The notes beneath the pieces were generated by a model, which made no database searches, was not told where the DNA came from, and saw only the letters and a program-made list of their open reading frames with translations. Of a DNA stretch of 44,700 nt, positions 23,214-32,339 are shown piece after piece; position 1 is the stretch's first letter; each line of letters starts with the position of its first letter. Both the position numbers and the translations under genes were made by a program. This stretch comes from JAZDMK01 sp043800975. Its GTDB lineage: Bacteria > Bacteroidota > Bacteroidia > Bacteroidales > JAHJDW01. The DNA lies in assembly GCA_043800975.1 (NCBI GenBank), contig JAZDMK010000091.1, forward strand, positions 1 through 44,700, read 5' to 3'.

Positions 23214-25682
23214 TCATTTTGAGTTTGTATTGTTATATTGGGTATAACTACTGCTCTTTCTCTTCAGCGAATTGTAATCAAGATAATAAAGAAGCTTCAG
23301 CGAAACCATATTCGTTTGCGGTGATGACAGGGTCTTGTCAAAATTGCTCATAAAATCAAGACCCGTCAGACTGTTTTCAGTTTCAATCAGATTTTTATAG
23401 GAAAGCGTGAGCTTGCTGCCCGGAGCAAATTCCCACGAATAAAGAAAATCAATATAAAATGCATTGTAATTGAAACTAAGGTTCTGATCATACTCCGTGT
23501 TTTCTGAAAGAAAACCGTCTTCCTTAAGATCATAATAATGCTTGTAAATACCGATGTTCCTGTAATGCCGTCCATCGATACTGACACTCATTCCGTAACG
23601 GATAATGTATTTTGCACTGATGCTGTTAATATTTGTCTGTAATGAACGGCCACCGTACACTATGTTTCCGTCATCGGAGAAGGTTGCAAAACCTAGGTTG
23701 TAAGCATCATCTGTGTACGTTGAGCTGTATTTAAACTGAAGGCGGTTGTTGGCTCTGTATCGTATGGTTGCTGTTCCACCGATATGTTCACCTTTATAAT
23801 ATTTCAGGAAATCACCGTATTCACCCATGATATCAATCATAATTTTTTTGCGCTGATCGGTCTGGCAACCCAGCCATAAAAAATAATTTGGATAATCAAT
23901 CGAGAAAAGTCCCGGAACACGAGGCTCCCAGTAATTGAAAGTAGTAATTGGCGTTAAATATCCGCCCGAATAAATGCCCCAGTAATTTTTTAAAGTGGCA
24001 TATAAATTAAGATTTATATTGGCTGCAATGCGCTTGCCGGTTATGGGATGGTACATGTAATCAAGGATCAATGAATTGTAGGATTCCTGACACCACTTTT
24101 TCGGACTAAGTATATTGAAGAGCACATAGGCTCTTTCGCGCGTACGATTTCCAATAGTATAATACCCAATGTCTCGGGTGTCAAAAGTTTCACCCGTGTA
24201 TGTGTGTGAAAGACCCCATTGAAAACCGCCGGATGCTTTTCGTATGCCTGCAAAATAGGACAATCCCGTTTGATCGTATAAAATATTTTTATGAATTCCG
24301 GTAGGAATAAATATCTGACTGAGCGTAACAGATGCATCTACTCCATACGTTTTTTTCTCGTTTAAAAGAGTGATTCCCGAACCGGTAACATTCGCATCGC
24401 ACCAGCCCTGATCGCGGACTACATTCGTATTGATAAAATAAACCGATGAGTTATTTTTAAGTTGTTGGTCAAAAACAACGATGTTGTAATTTGTTAAAGG
24501 TTCACTCAGGATTTTTCTTTTGTTACCCAGCGAATCTTCAGCAATTGCAAATGCGTTGCCCGTTATCGCATTCAGAAATCCGACACCCAGTCCGTTGTTG
24601 TTGCGTCCCGAAATTTTAAACGCATTCAGCAATCGTGCGGTGGAAGGGTTTTCAATCAGTTTTTCTCCTTCATGTAAACTGTCGGAAACAGAATAATATC
24701 CAGAGGGAGTTTTGCCGATACGGCGTGTGTAAAAGAGTCCGCCTTTGTTAAACAATTCCGTTCCTTCTTTAAAAAACTGACGGTTTTCATTATAGGTTAC
24801 TTCATTATAACTAAGATTTTTTACTTTATTGTCGGATTGTACCTGACTGAAATCGGGCATGAGCGTCAGGTCGAGTGTGAATTTCTCATCAAATCCGTAT
24901 TTTAAGTCAGCACCAAAATTATATAAAGTTGATTCGCTGTAATTACTTCCGTCAATGGGTGCTTTCTCGTAACCTGTTCCTGCAAAAGGTGTCATCGATA
25001 AACGCACGGGTGCATTAATGTTATCAAGTCCTTTTAACTTTCCCCAATAATTGAGAACACTGTTTACGCCTTTGGGAACGTAGGCCCACTGATCATATTC
25101 TTTTCTTCTTTCAACAGTGCGGGCGAGTTGAAATCCCCAGATTTGTTTGGATGAAGTTGGAAAGCGCAAAGCAGAATAGGGGATTTTAATTTCAACAATC
25201 CAGCCGTTATTTACAAAGCGTACCTTACTGTACCAGACTGCATCGTATGTTTCGTCGGACGATCGCACATCGCGTTGTACACCACCGGCTGTCACTTCAA
25301 AAATAAATGCATCCTGCTGGTTGTTGTAAGTATCAAATCCAATTTTAAAAACATCGGTGCTTAAGGTGTAGTCATCTCGAATACCCAGCTGACGTAGCGT
25401 ACTGTCAGGTGCTGTGTCATAAAACATTCCTGCTATATAAATCGCCTGATCATCATACAGTAGTCTTACTTCAGATTTTTGTGTGGAAGGTTTTTTCTCG
25501 TCAGGAAAATACTGAATGAAATTATCAGCAACATTGGCATTTTTCCAGCAATCTTCATCCAAAATCCCGTCAATACGAACCTGGCAACTGGCGCGGGTTA
25601 TAGTGTAGGAACGCAAGGTGTCCTCACACATTGAAGTGTAAGCAGCAAAAAGAAAAATACAAATGCAAACAATTTTTTTCAT
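23214..25682 (-). CDS. DUF5916 protein: CBM9-like domain plus outer-membrane barrel
   Basis: 822 residues with a signal peptide. The N-terminal 190 residues form a carbohydrate-binding family 9-like fold (VRIDGILDEDCWKNANVADN, AGMFYDTAPDSTLRQLGIRD, VEIKIPYSALRF), and the long remainder (about 230-822) is a strand-rich DUF5916 barrel (DFSQVQSDNKVKNLSYNEVT, NENRQFFKEGTELFNKGGLF, YTRRIGKTP). These proteins sit in the outer membrane, and the domain pair suggests glycan or peptide-linked binding, but the substrate is not known. Its start overlaps the stop of the small membrane protein gene by 4 bases. It is co-transcribed with an M28 peptidase. Confidence 0.88.
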   Translation of the reverse strand: MKKIVCICIFLFAAYTSMCEDTLRSYTITRASCQVRIDGILDEDCWKNANVADNFIQYFPDEKKPSTQKSEVRLLYDDQAIYIAGMFYDTAPDSTLRQLGIRDDYTLSTDVFKIGFDTYNNQQDAFIFEVTAGGVQRDVRSSDETYDAVWYSKVRFVNNGWIVEIKIPYSALRFPTSSKQIWGFQLARTVERRKEYDQWAYVPKGVNSVLNYWGKLKGLDNINAPVRLSMTPFAGTGYEKAPIDGSNYSESTLYNFGADLKYGFDEKFTLDLTLMPDFSQVQSDNKVKNLSYNEVTYNENRQFFKEGTELFNKGGLFYTRRIGKTPSGYYSVSDSLHEGEKLIENPSTARLLNAFKISGRNNNGLGVGFLNAITGNAFAIAEDSLGNKRKILSEPLTNYNIVVFDQQLKNNSSVYFINTNVVRDQGWCDANVTGSGITLLNEKKTYGVDASVTLSQIFIPTGIHKNILYDQTGLSYFAGIRKASGGFQWGLSHTYTGETFDTRDIGYYTIGNRTRERAYVLFNILSPKKWCQESYNSLILDYMYHPITGKRIAANINLNLYATLKNYWGIYSGGYLTPITTFNYWEPRVPGLFSIDYPNYFLWLGCQTDQRKKIMIDIMGEYGDFLKYYKGEHIGGTATIRYRANNRLQFKYSSTYTDDAYNLGFATFSDDGNIVYGGRSLQTNINSISAKYIIRYGMSVSIDGRHYRNIGIYKHYYDLKEDGFLSENTEYDQNLSFNYNAFYIDFLYSWEFAPGSKLTLSYKNLIETENSLTGLDFMSNFDKTLSSPQTNMVSLKLLYYLDYNSLKRKSSSYTQYNNTNSK

Positions 25683-25876
25683 CTTCGAAAATTCTTTTTT
25701 TCAGAAATCATACTTATTGATGAAAAGAACATGACCATCAAACCGGATGATAAAATGACAAAGGCGGTAATGAGCATATTGCTGCTGACAAAGGAATCGT
25801 CTAGCACTAGAATCAGACCCAATACCAGCAGGCAACAGCCCAGAATGAACGAAATTAAATTGAGCGACTTTAACAT
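25679..25876 (-). CDS. Small two-helix membrane protein, 65 aa
   Basis: 65 residues with two hydrophobic segments (LISFILGCCLLVLGLILVL, 8-26; LITAFVILSSGLMVMFFSSI, 35-54) and a basic end (EKKNFRR). Tightly packed: one base after the M28 peptidase stop and 4-base overlap (ATGA-type) with the DUF5916 gene, which argues that it is real. No family recognised. It may be a small helper of the envelope complex. Confidence 0.65.
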   Translation of the reverse strand: MLKSLNLISFILGCCLLVLGLILVLDDSFVSSNMLITAFVILSSGLMVMFFSSISMISEKKNFRR

Positions 25877-25877
25877 A

Positions 25878-27428
25878 TTATTTATTTTGAGTTGAAGGGA
25901 AATCTTTTGATTGTGTTGCTGCCATATATGTTAAAGCAGCCAGGATATAGGCATTGTATTCAGGATTTCCTGCAGGAATTCTTTCAATCACATCTTGTGT
26001 GGAATGGAAAGTTACGTAATAATCCAGCGGATCCTGAATGAACTGAAAACCTGGTAAACCTGCATTCTGAAATGCTTCGTGATCACTATTAATCGTTTGT
26101 TTTAAGCATACCGTTTTAAATTCAGGACGATTAATTATGTTCATCCATTCTTTGAACATGTCGGCTGCGCCCGTGTTTTCTTCTGCATACAAACCACGGA
26201 ATTTACCGGAGCCAAAATCTGCATTGAGACTTATATAACATTTTTCCGAACTACCTGTAGCAAAATGATTTTTGATATAAGCTTTCGATCCGCGGAGACC
26301 TTGCTCTTCAGCGCCCCAGAAACAGAAGCGGATTGTTCGTGAAGGTTGAATGTTGAGCGTTTTAAAAATCCGGGCAACTTCCATTACGGTGGCTACATTA
26401 ATTGTATTATCTGTTGCGCCGGTGCCTGCGGGATAATTATCCAGATGCGCACCGATGAGAACGATTTCATTTTTTTTACTTGTGCCGGGAATTTCTGCAA
26501 TCAAATTGTAGCCTTCTTTTACGCCATCCTCAATCACCTCCATTTTTATTTCAAGGTTAACATCCGCACCTTCTTTCAACTGACGAAGAATGCTTGCATA
26601 CTGATCGGCAGGAAGTGTAATCTGGGGTGGTGCCTGCGGAATGTTGGGGTCGGGTCCGGCATCAGCCAGAAAACCAAAAACACTTGTTGGCTCTGTAGCT
26701 GGACTGTTGGCCCAAATCTGAAGCATTCCGTAGGGGCGTGCGCTGTTATCCACTAATAATGCAGCACCTTCTTTTTGACAGAATGCGATTTTTTTAGAAA
26801 TGAATTTTCTTTTTTCAAGATAATTTGCAAAGAAAGCATCGTTTTCTTCTTTCTCTTTTTTCTTTGCTTCCGCATCAGGAATGATATATTTGCTCATGCT
26901 TTGCAAGGTAGTGTCAGCAAGTATCGGAATCATTTTCTGAAAATTCACCTGCGGTGTATAGGCGTTTGTAATGAATACAATTTTTCCTTTCAGTTTTCCT
27001 TTATACTGATCGAAATCTTTTTCTTCTTTTGCATCCAGAAAAACAACATTCGATTTTAAAACACCGCTCATTCCAGGGCTGCAGCTTTTAGGAAGTGCAT
27101 TCAGGCTTCTTGAAAAAGGTAATGTCTGGGTAGCATAAAAAGTTTTAACGCGCCATCCACGAAATGACTGTCCAATTTTTTCATTTTTCACAGAAGTGAT
27201 ATTCCAGCTGAACATCTTTTTTGCAATCCATGCTGCAGCTGTATCGTAGGGTGCTGTTGCCATTGGTCGTGGTCCGATTCTTTCGCATAGCGTTGTTACC
27301 ATTTTCATGGTTTCACTTTTGTTGAAAGCTTCGTTCCTGATTTTTGAAATCATAGCTGTGTCAATGTGCTGACCATATGCCAGCATCGAAAGGAAACAAA
27401 ATGAAAATAGAATGGAAAGTTTTTTCAT
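25878..27428 (-). CDS. Secreted M28-family zinc aminopeptidase
   Basis: 516 residues from the ATG at 27428, which begins the signal peptide MKKLSILFSFCFLSMLAYGQ; a longer frame to 27506 starts with implausible sequence. Exported di-zinc peptidase of family M28, probably removing N-terminal residues from peptides. Catalytic pieces are visible: GAHLDNYPAGTGATDN (first His and bridging Asp), WGAEEQGLRGS (catalytic Glu and metal Glu), LNADFGSGKFRGL (Asp) and FHSTQDV (second His). An inserted protease-associated (PA)-type domain is likely around residues 110-300, with a charged helical insertion KKKEKEENDAFFANYLEKRK. Second gene of the five-gene operon. Confidence 0.93.
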   Translation of the reverse strand: MKKLSILFSFCFLSMLAYGQHIDTAMISKIRNEAFNKSETMKMVTTLCERIGPRPMATAPYDTAAAWIAKKMFSWNITSVKNEKIGQSFRGWRVKTFYATQTLPFSRSLNALPKSCSPGMSGVLKSNVVFLDAKEEKDFDQYKGKLKGKIVFITNAYTPQVNFQKMIPILADTTLQSMSKYIIPDAEAKKKEKEENDAFFANYLEKRKFISKKIAFCQKEGAALLVDNSARPYGMLQIWANSPATEPTSVFGFLADAGPDPNIPQAPPQITLPADQYASILRQLKEGADVNLEIKMEVIEDGVKEGYNLIAEIPGTSKKNEIVLIGAHLDNYPAGTGATDNTINVATVMEVARIFKTLNIQPSRTIRFCFWGAEEQGLRGSKAYIKNHFATGSSEKCYISLNADFGSGKFRGLYAEENTGAADMFKEWMNIINRPEFKTVCLKQTINSDHEAFQNAGLPGFQFIQDPLDYYVTFHSTQDVIERIPAGNPEYNAYILAALTYMAATQSKDFPSTQNK

Positions 27429-27438
27429 AAATATAAAA

Positions 27439-27714
27439 TTATACAGAAGGAATACCTTGTGATTTTTTCGTGCGTGATTGATCTGTAGTGGCAGTAAATG
27501 AAACACGACTGAATGTAGTTTGGTTTACACCTTTCAGATTTATTTTGATGGAATCGCATTGTTCCTTGCAGTTAATTCCTTTCAAATAAACCGCGTTTAT
27601 GGGCGGTATTGAAAGTTTTTTAATGGCAGTAGTTTTTACAGGTTGTACTGATTTCGCGGTAACGGCGCCTGTCATGAGAACGATTGCAAGTGTGCAGAGA
27701 AGGATTTTTTTCAT
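27439..27714 (-). CDS. Small secreted protein, first gene of peptidase operon
   Basis: 91 residues from the ATG at 27714, which starts a signal peptide (MKKILLCTLAIVLMTGAVTA). The upstream extension of the same frame is unlikely. The mature part is short and basic (KSVQPVKTTAIKKLSIPPIN, INCKEQCDSIKINLKGVNQT) with two close cysteines. No family recognised. It ends 10 bases before the M28 gene, and the promoter at 27730-27761 serves it with a very short leader. Confidence 0.65.
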   Translation of the reverse strand: MKKILLCTLAIVLMTGAVTAKSVQPVKTTAIKKLSIPPINAVYLKGINCKEQCDSIKINLKGVNQTTFSRVSFTATTDQSRTKKSQGIPSV

Positions 27715-27729
27715 ATAGGTTGTTTTCAG

Positions 27730-27761
27730 CAAATGTAATGTATGAATATGCTCCTGACCAA
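27730..27761 (-). promoter_or_regulatory. Promoter of the M28/DUF5916/FISUMP operon
   Basis: Minus strand: TTG (27759-27761), 21 bases, TACATTTG (27730-27737), 15 bases before the ATG at 27714. Confidence 0.65.
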
Positions 27762-27935
27762 ACCTGTTAAACAAAACCACCAAAATATTCAATACATCAA
27801 ATAATAAGTAGGAAAATAACATTTGATTGATTGGAATCGGCTTTTCATTGAACAAGAATAATAGTATTGGGCAGAATGTTTTTGCGCGAATGACAAAAAA
27901 CACTATTTTTACTTTTCAAACATCAATTTTATACT

Positions 27936-28565
27936 ATGGATCCACAACTGGAACCGATCATAAAGAAAGCAAGAGAGATTCTCTCCATTAAAGGAGTTAA
28001 AGGAATCGGGAAAGCAGCTATGTGTAAAGCTTGTGCTATAACGCCCGAAGAATTTGAAAACCTGATTGGCACAGAGGCTGATCTGGTTGACAAAATTCTT
28101 GAACACGAGAGAAAAAGTTTTAATAATATTTTTGATGAATATGATTTCGATGGCATGAATGCCATCGACATCCTTATCATTGTCAGTCTTGAAGTCAGCA
28201 AGCGTTTTAAATTTGTTAATCCTGCAATTACATTTGAATTGCAAACGTGTTACCCTGAAATTTATAAGAAAAATTTTGATGATAAAGTTGAGTTTGTTTT
28301 TCAAAAAATTCAGATCAATCTTCAGAAAGGAATCAGTCAGGGTATGTACCGTGATGACTTTAGTATTGAACTGGTTTCAAGGCATTACATGAGCAAGTAT
28401 ATAGAATTTCATAATCCTGAATCTTACCCACCAGAAGAGTTTTCCTTTGCGATGTTATTTGATATTATGTTTGACAGTTTTATCAGGGGAATTGCTAATA
28501 AGGAAGGGATTGAATATTACGAACAACGCAGGCAATTATACGCCACGATCAATTTCAACCGTTAA
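27936..28565 (+). CDS. TetR-family transcriptional regulator
   Basis: 209 residues. The N-terminal 55 residues have the TetR three-helix pattern (PIIKKAREILSIKGVKGIGK, AAMCKACAITPEEFENLIGT, EADLVDKILEHER), with the usual R-x-E-x-x-x-x-A start and the Y of the YYHF turn replaced by FENLIG, so DNA binding is divergent but plausible. The rest is helical, for ligand binding and dimerisation. It is divergent from the peptidase operon (221-base gap) and stops 3 bases before the transketolase-half gene, with which it is co-transcribed. It may control either. Confidence 0.8.
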   Translation: MDPQLEPIIKKAREILSIKGVKGIGKAAMCKACAITPEEFENLIGTEADLVDKILEHERKSFNNIFDEYDFDGMNAIDILIIVSLEVSKRFKFVNPAITFELQTCYPEIYKKNFDDKVEFVFQKIQINLQKGISQGMYRDDFSIELVSRHYMSKYIEFHNPESYPPEEFSFAMLFDIMFDSFIRGIANKEGIEYYEQRRQLYATINFNR

Positions 28566-28568
28566 TTT

Positions 28569-29378
28569 ATGGAAGAATTATTAAAAGAACATGCCCGTTA
28601 CATTCGAATGCATGTGATTCGTTCATTGGCTGCTGCCGGTTCTGGGCACCTGGGCGGATCGCTGGGGCTTGCCGATATTTTTTCAGTCCTTTATTTTCAT
28701 GCTTTAAAGCATGACCCAAAAAATCCGGAATGGGCAGAACGTGATCGAATGATACTTTCGATCGGTCATGTTGCACCTGTGTTGTATGCTGCTTTAGCTG
28801 AAGCAGATTATTTTCCAAAAGAAGAATTGCTGACGCTTCGTAAAATGGGTTCGCGGCTACAGGGCCATCCCGGAAAAGATTTTGGATTGCCCGGCGTTGA
28901 ACTTTCTGCGGGTTCATTGGGGCAGGGATTGTCAGTTGCAGTAGGTCTTTCTTTAGCAGCCAAAACAGATAAAAAGTTATGGCGCACATACTGCGTGATG
29001 GGTGACGGTGAAATACAGGAAGGATCTGTATGGGAAGCAGCCATGAGTGCGGCGCATTATAAATTATCAAACCTTACTGCCATTATTGACCGAAACTTTT
29101 GTCAGATCGATGGCCGCACAGCTGATGTGATGGAGCTGGAACCCCTTGCCGAAAAATGGAAAGCATTTGGATGGAACGTAATTTCCTGCAACGGAAATGA
29201 TGTGATGGAAGTTGTAAATGCTTTTGATCAGGCAAAAGAATATTCAAAAGGCCCTTCGGTTATTATTGCCAAAACACTGATGGGTAAAGGAGTAAAAGAA
29301 ATTGAAGATGATTTCAGGTGGCATGGGAAAGCCCCGTCAGCAAAGCAGGCGGAGCTTTTTATCCAGTCACTTATTTAA
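28569..29378 (+). CDS. Transketolase N-terminal subunit
   Basis: 269 residues, the thiamine-diphosphate-binding N-terminal half of transketolase-type enzymes, transferring two-carbon units between sugar phosphates in the cytoplasm. Visible are GSGHLGGSLG (24-33), GHPGKD and LSAGSLGQGLSVAVG (112-126), and the diphosphate/Mg motif GDGEIQEG (145-152) with N176 (AIIDRN). Split transketolases need a C-terminal partner subunit, usually next door, but here the next gene is an unrelated one on the other strand, so the partner must be elsewhere in the genome or lost. Preceded by the TetR gene at 3 bases. Confidence 0.92.
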   Translation: MEELLKEHARYIRMHVIRSLAAAGSGHLGGSLGLADIFSVLYFHALKHDPKNPEWAERDRMILSIGHVAPVLYAALAEADYFPKEELLTLRKMGSRLQGHPGKDFGLPGVELSAGSLGQGLSVAVGLSLAAKTDKKLWRTYCVMGDGEIQEGSVWEAAMSAAHYKLSNLTAIIDRNFCQIDGRTADVMELEPLAEKWKAFGWNVISCNGNDVMEVVNAFDQAKEYSKGPSVIIAKTLMGKGVKEIEDDFRWHGKAPSAKQAELFIQSLI

Positions 29379-29385
29379 GGAGAGT

Positions 29386-30420
29386 CTACTTGTTCAGCTT
29401 ATAGTCATCCTGAATGACTGACTCAGTAATCCTCGCACTCGCCTGAATTGAATTTAGGTTTCCTAGAACTGTAATCATATATGCAGGTGCAGGAAACATG
29501 CGCTCTTGCCATGAATCGGTTTTTTCAGGCTGTGTAAGTGAGGGTTGATCTGATGTATTGAGAATAGAAGATATCAGGTCCTTTACATTTTTATCTTCAG
29601 TGCAGGACAAAGCAAAAGTTCTGTATTTTTCCAAAAACTTTTTGATTTCATACGCTCTTCCAAAATTACCGTCATTTCCATTCATGATGATATTGGTAAA
29701 ATGATTGTCGACGGAATTATTCAGTTTGTAAAAATTAATCATTCCGTCCTTAGAATAAGCTTCGGGATTATCTCTGTCAATTTTCAAAATCAGTTCCTTT
29801 TTAACACTTTCAATTATCTCACAAAGTTCGTCTGTCTTTTTGTTAAGAGTTTTTAAGGATGTCAAATGACCTGTAGTGTCAGACTCTCCGATCGTTTGAT
29901 ACTGTGCCGTGTTTTTTTTCTGAAATGTATTCGTGGATTGTGAAAAATTATCTGCTATTCCGTTCATGCTGTTCAGAATATCTCTGCTGATGTTCAATGC
30001 CATCAGGCTGCTGAACACGGCAACATAAACAAGTAAAAGCATTACTCCGATGAAGTTGAGGCTTTGTTTGGCTTCATGCTTACGGTTGTGATAAATATAA
30101 ACAGGCAGAAATAAAACAAAGGGCAGGGGAGTGCTTAGAATAAGCAAAACTCCGGCTCCCGGCCAGTGCATGATTTTAAACATGGCACCGGTGAAACAAA
30201 GCAATGCACAAAGAAATCCCGTAATGTAGAGAAATGTTTTTTTCTTTCCGGTTTGTTTGTAGTTATGGATAAGTACAAGTGGAAGGAAAGCGAGGGTAAA
30301 CAATGTTAATCCGAATACTATCAAAACGCCTGCTCCCGGCCAGTGAAACATTTTAAAAACAGTTCCGATTACAAACATGTTAACCAATATGATTCCGGTG
30401 ATATAAATGAATTTTTTCAT
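29386..30420 (-). CDS. Membrane protein with two GldL-type HWPGAG modules
   Basis: 344 residues. The N-terminal half has about five membrane segments and two copies of a GldL-like motif, FKMFHWPGAGVLIVFG (22-37) and FKIMHWPGAGVLLIL (81-95), 59 residues apart. GldL, the T9SS motor subunit, carries one such KIMHWPGAG segment. The C-terminal part (about 150-344) is helical and non-membrane, rich in Asn and Lys, and resembles the same part of the next protein: MALNISRDILN here, MAMNVSKDVMN-like there. It lies 9 bases downstream of the three-module gene. Confidence 0.75.
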   Translation of the reverse strand: MKKFIYITGIILVNMFVIGTVFKMFHWPGAGVLIVFGLTLFTLAFLPLVLIHNYKQTGKKKTFLYITGFLCALLCFTGAMFKIMHWPGAGVLLILSTPLPFVLFLPVYIYHNRKHEAKQSLNFIGVMLLLVYVAVFSSLMALNISRDILNSMNGIADNFSQSTNTFQKKNTAQYQTIGESDTTGHLTSLKTLNKKTDELCEIIESVKKELILKIDRDNPEAYSKDGMINFYKLNNSVDNHFTNIIMNGNDGNFGRAYEIKKFLEKYRTFALSCTEDKNVKDLISSILNTSDQPSLTQPEKTDSWQERMFPAPAYMITVLGNLNSIQASARITESVIQDDYKLNK

Positions 30421-30429
30421 GGCTGTAAA

Positions 30430-31929
30430 TTATTTAAGATTTTTACTTTTTTCAGATTCCTGTGAAGCAAGAAATTTTATCACACTGTTTTCTGCTAATC
30501 TTGTATTGAATTGCAGGCGAGACAAAGTATTCAGTACGGCTAATGAGGGTGTGTGATAAAAATTGATCATTGCCCAGTCTAACTTTTCTTCAGGAATAAC
30601 AGTTTTGGGAAGCGAAGTGCTGAGAATGCTTTCAATAAATTCTGTTTGCAATGGATCTTTAGAAACGGCATCTATCAGTTTTGTTTTGAATTCAACAATA
30701 TTCTTTTCAAGTAAGTAAGCGGGTTTTGTTTTATCAATATTTTCATTATTCACATCTCCCAATAAAAGAAAAGTAGGAATATCATAATTCGTTTTGTTTC
30801 GCAGAAGGGCAGAATTTTCTATAATTTTTGCTGCCTCTGTTTTATCAATACCATCCACTTGACAGATCAGATCAATTTTGATATTATCGATACTTAAACA
30901 CAGTGCTTCAGACGAAATAAGGATTTCATTAATTTTATTTTTAATTTCCGTTTTAATAGTTGAATCAGCAGAAATCTTCTGAACAAATGCCTCATTGTAT
31001 TTTCCGAAAGCTTTAAAACCCTTGTTGTAGGTTACTCCTGACTGTAAATAGTCATTCATCACATCTTTAGAAACATTCATTGCAAGCAACATATTAAAAA
31101 GGTTAAAGAAAATAAGAGCAACACATATGAAAATGAAGCTGCCCTTTACGTAATTACTTACTTTATAGGTGAAAAATGCATACAAAGGAAGCCATACTAG
31201 AGTAAGACAAATCGAACCTACCAACAGCAGTGGACCGGCTCCTGGCCAGTGAAAAAATTTACAGCACAAGCCGCCGAGGATTAGTATTAGAAAGAGTGCT
31301 CCCAAAGAATACACGAATTTCAATTTTGAATTTTGCGCAGATGATATTTTTGAGATTAGGATGGATGGAATTAATACTGCAATGATAATCGCAAAACCAA
31401 TAAGTAGCATGGGCCCCGCAAATGGCCAATGCATAAGTTTAAACAGAACTCCGAAAATTAAAATAATCCCACCAATCAAGGCTGTGATGTAAATGAAATC
31501 TCCGCCTTTTATTTTGGCTTCCCGTTTTAAAACAAAAATGGATGATGGATAAAACACCAGACCTAATAGTGCAAACCCTACAAGGAGCATAGGACCAGCG
31601 CCCGGCCAGTGCATTATTTTGAAAAGCCCGCCAAAAGCAATAATTGGAAGACTTATCATGGCAAATACTTTCATTGTGGTTTTCATAATTCTGTACTTTT
31701 TATCGATTAGTAAAAGTGTTTTTTCTTCTATCTTTTTTAATCCCTGTGGCTCAATGCTCTTTTTAACTTTTTCATAAGCTTTCTCAAAGCTGAGCCCCGA
31801 TTGCATTTCAGCTTCAATCATGCAGCACAGATGGTCGATCAGATCATCAGCAAGATGAGAGAATCCGATTTGCTCCCGTTCAACATCCTGCTGAATTTGG
31901 AGAACTTGCGAAAAAACTAGCTCAGACAT
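30430..31929 (-). CDS. HAAS-like domain plus three GldL-type HWPGAG modules
   Basis: 499 residues. Residues 1-70 (LADDLIDHLCCMIEAEMQSG, LSFEKAYEKVKKSIE) resemble the HAAS/permease-prefix domain often encoded beside PadR regulators. Then come three GldL-like modules, HWPGAGPMLLVG (107-118), HWPFAGPMLLIG (167-178) and HWPGAGPLLLVG (227-238), exactly 60 residues apart in a multi-helix membrane block, and a long soluble C-terminal part (about 290-499) related to that of the next gene. Overlaps the PadR gene by 13 bases. The GldM-binding partner expected of GldL is not encoded nearby, so a role in T9SS is unproven. Confidence 0.75.
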   Translation of the reverse strand: MSELVFSQVLQIQQDVEREQIGFSHLADDLIDHLCCMIEAEMQSGLSFEKAYEKVKKSIEPQGLKKIEEKTLLLIDKKYRIMKTTMKVFAMISLPIIAFGGLFKIMHWPGAGPMLLVGFALLGLVFYPSSIFVLKREAKIKGGDFIYITALIGGIILIFGVLFKLMHWPFAGPMLLIGFAIIIAVLIPSILISKISSAQNSKLKFVYSLGALFLILILGGLCCKFFHWPGAGPLLLVGSICLTLVWLPLYAFFTYKVSNYVKGSFIFICVALIFFNLFNMLLAMNVSKDVMNDYLQSGVTYNKGFKAFGKYNEAFVQKISADSTIKTEIKNKINEILISSEALCLSIDNIKIDLICQVDGIDKTEAAKIIENSALLRNKTNYDIPTFLLLGDVNNENIDKTKPAYLLEKNIVEFKTKLIDAVSKDPLQTEFIESILSTSLPKTVIPEEKLDWAMINFYHTPSLAVLNTLSRLQFNTRLAENSVIKFLASQESEKSKNLK

Positions 31930-32267
31930 GGGCTGAATCCGGGTTTAGGCTTGAGTAATAATTTAATGGTAGCAACAAATTCTTCAAGTTCCTCCATTTT
32001 TTCACGTGCAGATGACTTCCCTTTTTCTGTAAGCTTGTAGTAAATTCTGTTACGGTTGTTCACAATTTCAGACTGTGTTTTCACTAGTCCGTCATTTTCC
32101 AGTTTGTGAAGAATTGGATACAATGCACCAAAGGTTAATTTGATTTTTCCTTTGGAAAGTACTTCAACTGTTTGTGTAATCTCATAACCATACATTCTGT
32201 TGTTGTCAGACAAGAGTTTCAGCACAATTGACTTCAGAGAACCTTTTAATAAATCACTTGGTATCAT
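31917..32267 (-). CDS. PadR-family transcriptional regulator
   Basis: 116 residues from the ATG at 32267, which is closest to the family start (LLKGSLKSIVLKLLSDNNRM). The winged-helix core is clear: YGYEITQTVEVLSKGKIKLT, FGALYPILHKLENDGLVKTQ, and the wing RNRIYYKLTEKGKSSAREKM. It heads an operon with the two GldL-module membrane proteins and overlaps the next gene. PadR regulators usually repress their own operon and are released by a ligand. The promoter TATCTTTG (32308-32315) lies upstream. Confidence 0.88.
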   Translation of the reverse strand: MIPSDLLKGSLKSIVLKLLSDNNRMYGYEITQTVEVLSKGKIKLTFGALYPILHKLENDGLVKTQSEIVNNRNRIYYKLTEKGKSSAREKMEELEEFVATIKLLLKPKPGFSPCLS

Positions 32268-32307
32268 ATTAATGTGAATTAAGAATATATAAGAAACTTT
32301 AATATGG

Positions 32308-32339
32308 CAAAGATAGCATATACGGAAATCAAAAGTCAA
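32308..32339 (-). promoter_or_regulatory. Promoter of PadR/GldL-module operon
   Basis: Minus strand: TTG (32337-32339), 21 bases, TATCTTTG (32308-32315), with a leader of about 33 bases before the PadR ATG. The rest of the 253-base divergent gap shows no clear operator palindrome. Confidence 0.55.

Noticed and set aside
25878..27506. Longer M28 start at 27506
   Set aside because: The first 26 residues are not leader-like, and the next Met begins a clear signal peptide.
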